From: CAVQGF01 sp045807945
Lineage (GTDB): Bacteria; Acidobacteriota; Terriglobia; Terriglobales; Acidobacteriaceae
Direction of reading: 5' to 3'
DNA length: 64,000 nt
Assembly (NCBI GenBank): GCA_045807945.1
Contig: JBJMGI010000097.1
Location: 72,279 to 136,278, forward strand
The notes under the pieces are model-generated. The model was given only the letters and a program-made list of their open reading frames with translations. It had not been told where the DNA came from and made no database searches. A program made the position numbers and the translations under genes. Of the stretch, positions 9,116 to 15,862 are shown one piece after another (the first letter of the stretch is position 1; the number at the start of each line of letters is the position of its first letter).

Positions 9116-9745
9116 ATGCAAGTGGGTACGGAAAATCGCACGAAGGTCATCATTATGGTGGTGCTGGTAGTCCTCGGTGCCTTCATGGTGGTGCGTGCCT
9201 TCACCAGCTCCGAAAACGTGACCGCGGCGCCGTCAACCACGCCCACCCCACCTCCACAGCAAGTCAGGTCTGCAACTCAGGTGAAGAGAGCGGCTCCCAC
9301 TCAGCAGGCACAGTCGCTCGACCCCACCATCCGGTTGGACCTGCTCCGCTCAGTGGAAGAGATCAAGTATCAGGGCACGGGACGAAACATCTTTAGGGCT
9401 GAAGTGGACGTGCCGCCGCCGGTAAAGGTGGATGACCCGAATCTGAAGTGCAAAGTCACACCCGATGCGCCCGGCTGCCCCGGCTACGATCCTTGCAAAG
9501 CGAACCCCACGATCCGAGGGTGTCCAGGCTACAGAGAGCCCATTAATTTAAAGTTCTTTGGATTCGCTAACCATCCTGGCGAGCGCAAGAAGGTCTTCCT
9601 CTCGCAAGGTGAGGACGTCTTCATCGCCGGCGAAGGCGATACCGTCAACCGACGCTATCGAGTGATGCACATTGGCGTGAACTCTGTCGATATTAAAGAT
9701 GTATTGAACGACAACACCCAGACGATTCCTCTCACACAGGGTTGA
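9116..9745 (+). CDS. PilP/GspC-like periplasmic protein with duplicated Cys motif
   Basis: 209 residues: one N-terminal membrane anchor (residues 11-27), a Pro/Gln/Ala-rich linker (35-68), and a C-terminal beta domain from about residue 142 (LKFFGFANHPGERKKVFLSQ) that resembles the homology region of GspC/PilP. The odd part is residues 112-136, where two 15-residue units each contain CK...GCPGY, giving cysteines at 112, 121, 127 and 136 that could form two disulfides in the periplasm. The gene sits in the position where GspC/PilP is expected and likely contacts a secretin encoded elsewhere. Confidence 0.72.
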   Translation: MQVGTENRTKVIIMVVLVVLGAFMVVRAFTSSENVTAAPSTTPTPPPQQVRSATQVKRAAPTQQAQSLDPTIRLDLLRSVEEIKYQGTGRNIFRAEVDVPPPVKVDDPNLKCKVTPDAPGCPGYDPCKANPTIRGCPGYREPINLKFFGFANHPGERKKVFLSQGEDVFIAGEGDTVNRRYRVMHIGVNSVDIKDVLNDNTQTIPLTQG

Positions 9746-9746
9746 A

Positions 9747-10547
9747 GTGAAGCGCCACCGCAATCACGAAAAAGGCTACGTTCTGCTGGTGATCCTGTTC
9801 ATGCTGGCGGCGTTCACCATTGCGCTCATGGCCACCGGGCAGGCGATCGCCACGCAGATCCGTCACGACCGCGAAGACGAGATGGTCCATCGTGGACAGC
9901 AGTATGTTCGCGCAATCCGCCGCTATTATCGGAAGTTCGGACGCTACCCCAGCAAGATCGAAGATCTCGAAACCTCGAACAATATCCGCTTTCTTCGCAA
10001 ACGCTACAAAGACCCAATGGTGCCGAACGGCGAGTGGAAGGTTCTGCACTATGGTGAAGCGAAGAATCCGCCGCGCGGATTATTCGGCCAGCCGATCGGA
10101 GTGGGGACGGGTATCGGTGGCAGTACTCCTGGCACGAATACTGTTGGCGGGACTCCAGCCGGAGCCTTAGGAACTATGTCTGCGCCCGGAGCGGCCGCGA
10201 ACCAGCCGCAAACTTCTGATAACGGCAACGCGAACACGAACGCGAACGGCTCTCAAAACGCGAATTCACCAGCCACCGGTAACATCGCGGCCGCATCGGC
10301 TTCTACAGTCCAATTCGGCGGCGGAGCCATCATTGGAGTCGAAAGCCTGAGCACGAAGGAATCGCTGAAACAGATCGGCGGGAAGAACCACTACAACGAC
10401 TGGGAGTTCGTTTATGACCCGCGCGTCGAAGCGCTGGTTGGTGCCGGCCAAGTGGGGCAGGTTCCCGTGCAGCAGAACGGGCAAGGCTTGGGAAATCCTA
10501 TCGCTCCAAATCCGCAGACGCCGCAGACGCCACAAAATCCGCAGTAA
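9747..10547 (+). CDS. Pseudopilin-like protein, GspG-type region with atypical N terminus
   Basis: 266 residues from a GTG one base after the previous stop. The N terminus carries a short basic leader ending in Gly10 and a hydrophobic helix (YVLLVILFMLAAFTIALM) like a prepilin, but the Glu at position +5 of the mature form is absent (Val). Residues 50-90 (QYVRAIRRYYRKFGRYPSKI) match the GspG pattern. A Gly/Thr-rich and then Asn-rich stretch spans about 115-175, and the end is Pro/Gln-rich. It closes the platform operon. It may be a minor, GspK-like tip pseudopilin or a membrane-retained adaptor rather than the major pilin. Confidence 0.75.
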   Translation: MKRHRNHEKGYVLLVILFMLAAFTIALMATGQAIATQIRHDREDEMVHRGQQYVRAIRRYYRKFGRYPSKIEDLETSNNIRFLRKRYKDPMVPNGEWKVLHYGEAKNPPRGLFGQPIGVGTGIGGSTPGTNTVGGTPAGALGTMSAPGAAANQPQTSDNGNANTNANGSQNANSPATGNIAAASASTVQFGGGAIIGVESLSTKESLKQIGGKNHYNDWEFVYDPRVEALVGAGQVGQVPVQQNGQGLGNPIAPNPQTPQTPQNPQ

Positions 10548-10563
10548 ACAGCGAGCAAAAGAA

Positions 10564-10588
10564 AAGGCGCGGCAAGCAGCCGCGCCTT
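10564..10588. terminator. Bidirectional terminator between convergent genes
   Basis: Perfect 10-bp stem AAGGCGCGGC / GCCGCGCCTT with a five-base loop, A-rich on the left and T-rich on the right (CTTTATT). It lies between the pseudopilin-like gene and the erpA-like gene, so it can end both transcripts. Confidence 0.88.
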
Positions 10589-10606
10589 CTTTATTGCTGA
10601 ATTTTC

Positions 10607-10993
10607 TTAGACGCTGAACGAAGAGCCGCAACCGCAGGTGCTCTTCACGTTCGGGTTCTCGAACTTGAAGCCCGCGCCTTCCAGGGTCTCGACGTAATCC
10701 ACCTGGCAGCCGTTCAGGTACATGGCCGAGGTGGCATCCACGAACAGCTTGATGCCGTCGACAGTGAAGGTCTTGTCCATCATTCCGGCATTGTTCTCGA
10801 ACGACATCGAGTACGAGAAGCCCGAGCATCCGCCGCCGACCACGCCCACGCGCAGTCCAGCCGGGACCGGATTCTGCTGCCCCATGATCTCTTTAACCTT
10901 GGCGATAGCGGTCTGGGTAAGTACGACCGGGAACTTCTTCGCCGGGGGCGCTTGCGGGGTCTCGACGTTATGTGTGGTGCTGGTTGTGGACAT
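10607..10993 (-). CDS. erpA: A-type iron-sulfur carrier (ErpA/IscA family)
   Basis: 128-residue HesB/IscA fold protein that passes Fe-S clusters to apo-enzymes in the cytoplasm. The three cluster-binding cysteines are present: the first in GGGCSGFSYSM (about residue 55) and the pair in STCGCGSSFSV at the C terminus. The N-terminal ~20 residues are a Thr/Pro-rich extension. A strong ribosome-binding site (TAGGAG) precedes the ATG, and an extended -10 lies upstream at 11028-11036. No isc or suf genes are adjacent, so whether it is ErpA or another A-type carrier is uncertain. Confidence 0.92.
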   Translation of the reverse strand: MSTTSTTHNVETPQAPPAKKFPVVLTQTAIAKVKEIMGQQNPVPAGLRVGVVGGGCSGFSYSMSFENNAGMMDKTFTVDGIKLFVDATSAMYLNGCQVDYVETLEGAGFKFENPNVKSTCGCGSSFSV

Positions 10994-11027
10994 CCTGTTC
11001 TCCTAAAATGACTTAGTGCGTGGTTCG

Positions 11028-11036
11028 ATTATAGCA
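11028..11036 (-). promoter_or_regulatory. Extended -10 promoter of the Fe-S carrier gene
   Basis: Reading leftward the sequence is TGCTATAAT, a perfect extended -10 (TGnTATAAT), 34 bases before the erpA start codon. No clear -35 is needed or seen. Confidence 0.7.
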
Positions 11037-11105
11037 AACCAAGCTACAGAACATTGGATGTCGAATAGGGTACCGGCGGTGCAAAGTACTCGGGCCAGAG
11101 AGGGT

Positions 11106-11354
11106 TTAGCCCAGCCAGGTCATGACGCCTTTCCAGGCGGTAAAGACGAGCGCCGAGCCACCGAGAACGACGACCGAACGGGTGGCCTGCATCTTCCAAT
11201 CGAGCATGCGGCGGCGCGCAAATAGGACCAAATGCTCGTGCACCTGCTCCCGAATCGAGAGCTCGCTCGCGGGATCCAGTGCAACCAGCTTGGGCTGAGG
11301 CTTTTCCTTAGGAAGAAGCTTTCGCGGCGTTGTAGACACGCTTGCCATGCCCAT
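11106..11354 (-). CDS. Small hypothetical membrane protein
   Basis: 82 residues, not recognised. The first ~35 residues are basic and proline-rich, residues 30-55 are amphipathic and charged, and residues 60-80 form one hydrophobic helix (SVVVLGGSALVFTAWKGVMTW). It may be a tail-anchored or single-pass protein. The start could also be the Met at residue 3. It lies upstream of erpA on the same strand, separated by about 110 bases that contain the erpA promoter, so it probably forms its own short transcript. Confidence 0.5.
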   Translation of the reverse strand: MGMASVSTTPRKLLPKEKPQPKLVALDPASELSIREQVHEHLVLFARRRMLDWKMQATRSVVVLGGSALVFTAWKGVMTWLG

Positions 11355-11614
11355 CTACTAGCATTCTTTTGGCCCATCAGCGCTGCTGCAAACAAAGCGA
11401 CTTAGTCTCAGGATTGTTGTGGAGGCAGTTCCAAAATAGAATTGGAGTTCCAAATCGGCCCTGCAATTCGCCCGTTCGACGTCCAAAATTGATGCCGTGG
11501 TTTGTACCTGAGTTCTACTCCAAAGTATTGAACCTATTGGTTTCTTTCAGGGTAATTCTCTATTTTCACCCTATTTGCATTGTGGTACTCTCCATGAAAC
11601 CATAGAAATCTTTC
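11355..11614. other. 260-bp intergenic region with operator-like repeats
   Basis: This divergent gap is visibly richer in A and T than its surroundings. It holds a direct repeat of AGTTCCAAA at 11427-11435 and 11446-11454, and the second copy is part of an inverted repeat TTGGAGTTCCAA (11442-11453). No open frame or RNA gene is apparent. It likely carries the promoters for the small membrane protein and the FecR-domain gene. Confidence 0.4.
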
Positions 11615-12883
11615 GTGGCAACCAAGAAACATAGCGATTTCGATATCAAATGGATCACAGTCACGTATCGCAGCGTGCTGTTGACCATGCTCGCGATCGC
11701 GACTGCATTCACCATCGCCACGTTCCTTCTTTTTCCTGACTGGGCGCTCGTCAAATCCGCCAAAGCTGCCTTCAACGGCACTGTAGACAAGATGTTTCCG
11801 CCCAGGGTTGCCGCCGTTGCGGGCGGCCCTCAGCAAGCTCACTTCACCAACATCGATGGCTCGGTGCGCGTGCGCAAGGCGAACAGCAACTCCTTCGTAC
11901 AGGCGAATTACGATTTGCCGCTCGAAAAAGGCGACGTCATAAAAACCGATTCACAGGGACTGGCAAAGATCGCCTTCACTGATGGTTCCAGCTACACCGT
12001 GAAAGAAGATTCGCTCATCGTTGTGGAAGAGAACTCGACGAACGCGGCGCAGCAGACGCAGGTGGCAGTCAATGTGACGACCGGAACTGTGGACCTGACG
12101 ACCGGCACACTCTCGCAAGGTTCAAAGCAGGAAGTACGCATGGCGGGATCGCGCACCGAAGTAAAGTCTGACACTTCGCTGCAAGCCAGCAACGATCCGC
12201 GCGGACAGAAACAGGAAGTGGTCGTGAAGAGCGGTGCTGCCGACTTCGTCACGCAACAAGGCGAAAAGGTCGTTCTGAATCCGTACGAACGCTTGGCGGT
12301 GAATTCCGAATCCGGCGAGATTGTGAAGACGAAAGAGTTGGCGCCGCCGATCCTGATCACGCCCGCGAATCTGTCGCCCTTCTTCTACTCCGCCGCAGGC
12401 AAGGTGGTCGAGTTCTCCTGGACCCCGATCGACAACGCCAAGTCTTATCACCTGCGTATTTCGAAGAACCCGTATTTCTCCAGCAACGTTTACGACAGGA
12501 AGGTGCCCGACGAGGCGGTCAAGGTGACCGGCCTGCCGGAAGGGCCATATTACTGGGTGGTGCAGTCGGTGGATGAGCGCGGCCGCGAATCGCTCGAGAG
12601 CGAAAAGAACAAGTTCACCATCGTGCCCCGCGGCACCGACGCAAACCTTGCGCTGGAGTTAAACCCGATGGTGCAGCACGGGCACGTGATCGAGATCTCG
12701 GGCAAGACGGACCCAGCGGCGCGCGTAATGGTGAACAGCCAGGAGGTACCACTGATCTCCAATGACGGCACCTTCCACTTTTTCACCACGCCGCTGCCTA
12801 ACGGAGAGAACCTGATCACCATCACGGCACAGAACGCCAAAGGCGGCGTGGCTACTCAGACCAAGAAAGTAGTTATTCAGTAG
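11615..12883 (+). CDS. FecR-domain single-pass membrane protein
   Basis: 422 residues from a GTG start. One membrane helix at about residues 21-41 is followed by an extracytoplasmic region. Residues 75-210 form a FecR-type beta domain (GSVRVRKANSNSF, LEKGDVIKTDSQGLAKIAF, SSYTVKEDSLIVVEE), then a fibronectin-like segment (about 245-330, with YYWVVQSVDERGRESLES) and a C-terminal Ig-like domain. No TonB receptor or ECF sigma gene is adjacent, so the iron-signalling role of classic FecR is unlikely. It lies just upstream of mreB and may act in the cell envelope. Confidence 0.78.
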   Translation: MATKKHSDFDIKWITVTYRSVLLTMLAIATAFTIATFLLFPDWALVKSAKAAFNGTVDKMFPPRVAAVAGGPQQAHFTNIDGSVRVRKANSNSFVQANYDLPLEKGDVIKTDSQGLAKIAFTDGSSYTVKEDSLIVVEENSTNAAQQTQVAVNVTTGTVDLTTGTLSQGSKQEVRMAGSRTEVKSDTSLQASNDPRGQKQEVVVKSGAADFVTQQGEKVVLNPYERLAVNSESGEIVKTKELAPPILITPANLSPFFYSAAGKVVEFSWTPIDNAKSYHLRISKNPYFSSNVYDRKVPDEAVKVTGLPEGPYYWVVQSVDERGRESLESEKNKFTIVPRGTDANLALELNPMVQHGHVIEISGKTDPAARVMVNSQEVPLISNDGTFHFFTTPLPNGENLITITAQNAKGGVATQTKKVVIQ

Positions 12884-12953
12884 ATGTCGAAGCGCGTCGC
12901 CCTCACGCATCCGTTGACTTCATCGCACAAACGTCGCACTCGTAAAGGTAAGA

Positions 12954-14018
12954 ATGGCAAATAACGGCTTCCACACACAGAACTCGCGCATCCACAACCT
13001 ACGCTCGCTGTTTAGCATGTTCTCGAGCGACCTGGCCATCGACCTTGGCACGGCCAACACTTTGGTCTACGCGAAAGGTAAGGGCATCGTCGTCAACGAG
13101 CCTTCCATCGTCGCCATCAACAAGACCACGGGCGAAGTCGAGGCCGTTGGCAAAGAGGCGAAAGAGATGCTGGGCCGCACGCCCGGCAACATCGTCGCCA
13201 TCAAGCCGATGAAAGACGGTGTGATCGCCGACTTCAAGGTCACCGAGAAGATGTTGAACTACTTCATCCAGAAGGCGCACAACCGCAAGATGATGGTGCA
13301 TCCGCGCATCGTGATCGGCGTCCCTTCCGAGATCACGCAAGTGGAAAAGCGCGCTGTCATGGATTCCGCATATCGCGCCAAAGCAAGCGAGGTGCACTTA
13401 GTCGAGCAGGCGATGGTTGCCGCCATCGGCGCCGGACTTCCCATCACCGAGCCCAGCGGCAACATGGTCGTAGATATCGGCGGTGGCACGACTGACATCG
13501 CCGTGATCTCTCTTAGCGGGATCGTCTATTCGCGTTCCGTGCGGATGGCCGGCAACCAGGCGGACGAAGCCATTATGAACTACCTGAAGCGGAAATATAA
13601 CTTGCTCATCGGCGAACGCACTGCCGAGCAGATCAAGTGTGAGATCGGCTCCGCGTTCCCGCTCGACAAGCCGCTCACCATGGAGATCAAAGGGCGCAAC
13701 CTCATCGAGGGCGTGCCCAAGACGATTACTGTGGACGACAGCGAGATCCGCGAGGCGCTCAGCGAATGCGTCGGCACCATCATGAACGCGATTCGCGTCG
13801 CGCTCGAGCGCACGCCTCCTGAACTCTCGGCAGACATCAGCGACCGCGGCATTGTTCTGACCGGCGGCGGCGCATTGCTTAAGAATCTCGATAAGCGCAT
13901 CCGCGAAGAAACCGGCCTGCCGGTCTCGATCGCGGATGACCCTCTCGCCAGCGTAGTTCTTGGAACGGGCAAGATGCTGAGCGACTTCAAATTGTTGCGT
14001 AAGATCTCGATCGAGTAA
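12954..14018 (+). CDS. mreB: Rod-shape determining protein MreB
   Basis: 354-residue bacterial actin that forms membrane-associated filaments guiding lateral wall synthesis. The phosphate-1 loop SDLAIDLGTANTLVY, the phosphate-2 loop VVDIGGGTTDIAVISL and the adenosine loop VLTGGGALLKNLD are intact. An extra ~21 residues precede the usual MFSSDLAIDLG start. The upstream ATG at 12954 is chosen because AAGGTAAG lies just before it, while the internal Met22 has no such site. It heads the elongasome block mreBCD-mrdA-rodA. Confidence 0.97.
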   Translation: MANNGFHTQNSRIHNLRSLFSMFSSDLAIDLGTANTLVYAKGKGIVVNEPSIVAINKTTGEVEAVGKEAKEMLGRTPGNIVAIKPMKDGVIADFKVTEKMLNYFIQKAHNRKMMVHPRIVIGVPSEITQVEKRAVMDSAYRAKASEVHLVEQAMVAAIGAGLPITEPSGNMVVDIGGGTTDIAVISLSGIVYSRSVRMAGNQADEAIMNYLKRKYNLLIGERTAEQIKCEIGSAFPLDKPLTMEIKGRNLIEGVPKTITVDDSEIREALSECVGTIMNAIRVALERTPPELSADISDRGIVLTGGGALLKNLDKRIREETGLPVSIADDPLASVVLGTGKMLSDFKLLRKISIE

Positions 14019-14085
14019 TCGGCTCGCCGGTTACGAAGCGTTTTTACCGTAGCGCGTTCGGCCGCGCTGCGGCTCCCATGGTGTC

Positions 14086-15198
14086 ATGCCCCCCGAATAC
14101 GGCAGCTCGGCAGAAGGATTCTTTGGACGACACCGCAACTCTGTTGTGCTCGCCGGCGCATTGTTCGCACAGATCGTCGGACTCGCCGCGCAGGTCAAGC
14201 GTCCCGTAGATCCCCGCCATCCTGATAGCGGTTCGGTTCGCCTCATCCGCATGTGGACAGTCGCTGTGCTCACTCCTTTTGAGCGCGCCATCGTCAGCAC
14301 CGGACACGGCGTTCGCGGTTTCTGGAGCGGATACGTCGATCTCCACGCCGTGCACGAAGAGAACAAGCGGCTGCGGCAGGAAAATCAGGAGCTCAAACTG
14401 CAGCAGGCGTTGTGGAATGAAGATGCCAGCCAGGCGCACCGATTGCAGACACTCATTGACTTCAAGCAACACTTTATCCATCAGACGCTGCCCGCTCAGG
14501 TGATTGGCTCGAGCGGCACCGACCTTTCGCGCGTTCTCTATCTCGACCGCGGCGCGCGTGACGGCGTGAAGCCCGATATGGCGGTGGTCACTCCCGATGG
14601 CATCGTCGGCAAGATCTCGCGAACGTTCGCAACCACTTCGCAAGTGCTTATGATCAGCGACCCGACCAGCGGCGTTGGAGGCTTGCTGGAATCGAGCCGC
14701 CTGCACGGCATCGTACGCGGCACTGCTTCTGGTGACGTCGCACTGCGTTACATCATGCAGGAAGAGACGGTGCAAAAGGGTGAGCGTGTCGTCACCAGCG
14801 GCGGCGACCGTATCTTTCCCAAAGGCTTGCAGGTCGGCATGATCAAAGAGATCAGCCGAGGAGGTGATGGTTTCTACAATCTGACCATCGCGCCCGCTGC
14901 GAACTTAAACCGGCTTGAAGAAGTTCTTATAGTCACTGAGATAAGCAACGATTCGTTGCTCGCAGAGTCGAATGAGGCGCCGCAACGTGCCGCCGAACTG
15001 CTAGCCAAGCGGCTGCCCACGGTGAAAAAGAATCCAGCGAACGAAATCAAAGATGAACCCGAGAAGCCGGTGAAGAAATCGACCTCAACTCCGGCAGTGG
15101 ACGAGAAGGTGACTAAACCGACCACTTCCGCCGCGGTTCCTAAGACTGCTCCGGCTCAGGCGAAGGCTGACGCAAAACAGGAGCAGCCCGTCCGCTAA
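14086..15198 (+). CDS. mreC: Rod-shape determining protein MreC
   Basis: 370 residues: a membrane helix near residues 20-36, a coiled coil (residues ~85-115, HEENKRLRQENQELKLQQAL), then the two beta-barrel MreC domain up to about residue 290. The final ~70 residues are a Lys/Pro/Thr/Ala-rich low-complexity tail (from about 300), longer than in many MreC proteins. MreC sits in the periplasm linking MreB to PBP2 and RodA. It starts 67 bases after mreB and is followed after three bases by mreD. Confidence 0.93.
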   Translation: MPPEYGSSAEGFFGRHRNSVVLAGALFAQIVGLAAQVKRPVDPRHPDSGSVRLIRMWTVAVLTPFERAIVSTGHGVRGFWSGYVDLHAVHEENKRLRQENQELKLQQALWNEDASQAHRLQTLIDFKQHFIHQTLPAQVIGSSGTDLSRVLYLDRGARDGVKPDMAVVTPDGIVGKISRTFATTSQVLMISDPTSGVGGLLESSRLHGIVRGTASGDVALRYIMQEETVQKGERVVTSGGDRIFPKGLQVGMIKEISRGGDGFYNLTIAPAANLNRLEEVLIVTEISNDSLLAESNEAPQRAAELLAKRLPTVKKNPANEIKDEPEKPVKKSTSTPAVDEKVTKPTTSAAVPKTAPAQAKADAKQEQPVR

Positions 15199-15201
15199 AA
15201 C

Positions 15202-15720
15202 GTGGCCCTCTCGATCACATCACGCGAACAGTTTGAGGTTTACCGCTTCAATCCTGTTGTCGCTATCGCCGTGCCGCTGTTGGCGATCTTTATTCAGGCA
15301 TATCTTCCGCTGAAGGTTTCGTTCTTCAACATCTTCGATCTGCCGTTGCTGGTCACGATCTTCTTCGCCGTCGCGCGCCGAAACCCCATCGCGGGATTAC
15401 TGACGGGCATGATCATCGGGTTGGTGCAGGACAGTTTGACGCACTCCTTTCTCGGACTCTTCGGCATCTCGAAGACGGTGGTCGGATTCGCGGCCTCATC
15501 CCTCGGCGTCAAGATCGACGTCGAGAACCCCGGCTCGCGTCTGCTGATGGCGGCTGGCTTCTACCTCGTCCAGAAGATCGTCTACTTCGTGGTGGCACGC
15601 GGTATGGCCGGGATGGAGATGCCACTCGATCTTCCGCATTCGTTTGGCGCCGCCCTGGCCAACGGCTTCCTCGCAATCGTGCTCTTCGCACTGCTCGACA
15701 AGACGAAGCAGCGCTCGTAA
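15202..15720 (+). CDS. mreD: Rod-shape determining protein MreD
   Basis: 172-residue inner-membrane protein from a GTG start three bases after mreC. About five hydrophobic segments are visible, including PVVAIAVPLLAIFIQAYLPL and GLLTGMIIGLVQDSLTHSFL, whose QDS is a typical MreD feature. It completes the MreBCD scaffold of the elongasome. There is no separate promoter signal, so it is translated from the mreC transcript. Confidence 0.9.
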   Translation: MALSITSREQFEVYRFNPVVAIAVPLLAIFIQAYLPLKVSFFNIFDLPLLVTIFFAVARRNPIAGLLTGMIIGLVQDSLTHSFLGLFGISKTVVGFAASSLGVKIDVENPGSRLLMAAGFYLVQKIVYFVVARGMAGMEMPLDLPHSFGAALANGFLAIVLFALLDKTKQRS

Positions 15721-15833
15721 GAGCAGTAACCGGATACCAGTACCCTGTTTGCTGTGAACTTAAGGTCTTCCTCCCACCCTCTCGCCTGGAGTTCCGGAGT
15801 ACACTTTACGAATCAGAGTTTCTGTTTCTTTCT

Positions 15834-15861
15834 GGAAACTGGAAACCGGAAACTGGAAACT
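15834..15861. repeat. Four tandem heptamers GGAAACY directly before mrdA
   Basis: Units GGAAACT, GGAAACC, GGAAACT, GGAAACT follow each other without gaps. The last is separated from the mrdA ATG (15863) by a single base. The repeat occupies the ribosome-binding region, where no Shine-Dalgarno sequence is otherwise seen. A TACACT hexamer at 15800-15805 could be its -10. Confidence 0.8.
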
Positions 15862-15862
15862 G

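Noticed and set aside
11578..11592. Shared 12-mer ATTGTGGTACTC also found near 36653-36664
   Set aside because: In a 64-kb window many 12-mer pairs are expected by chance, and the surroundings do not match.
11615..12883. FecR-type iron signalling system
   Set aside because: No ECF sigma factor or TonB receptor is adjacent, and the protein has additional Ig-like domains.
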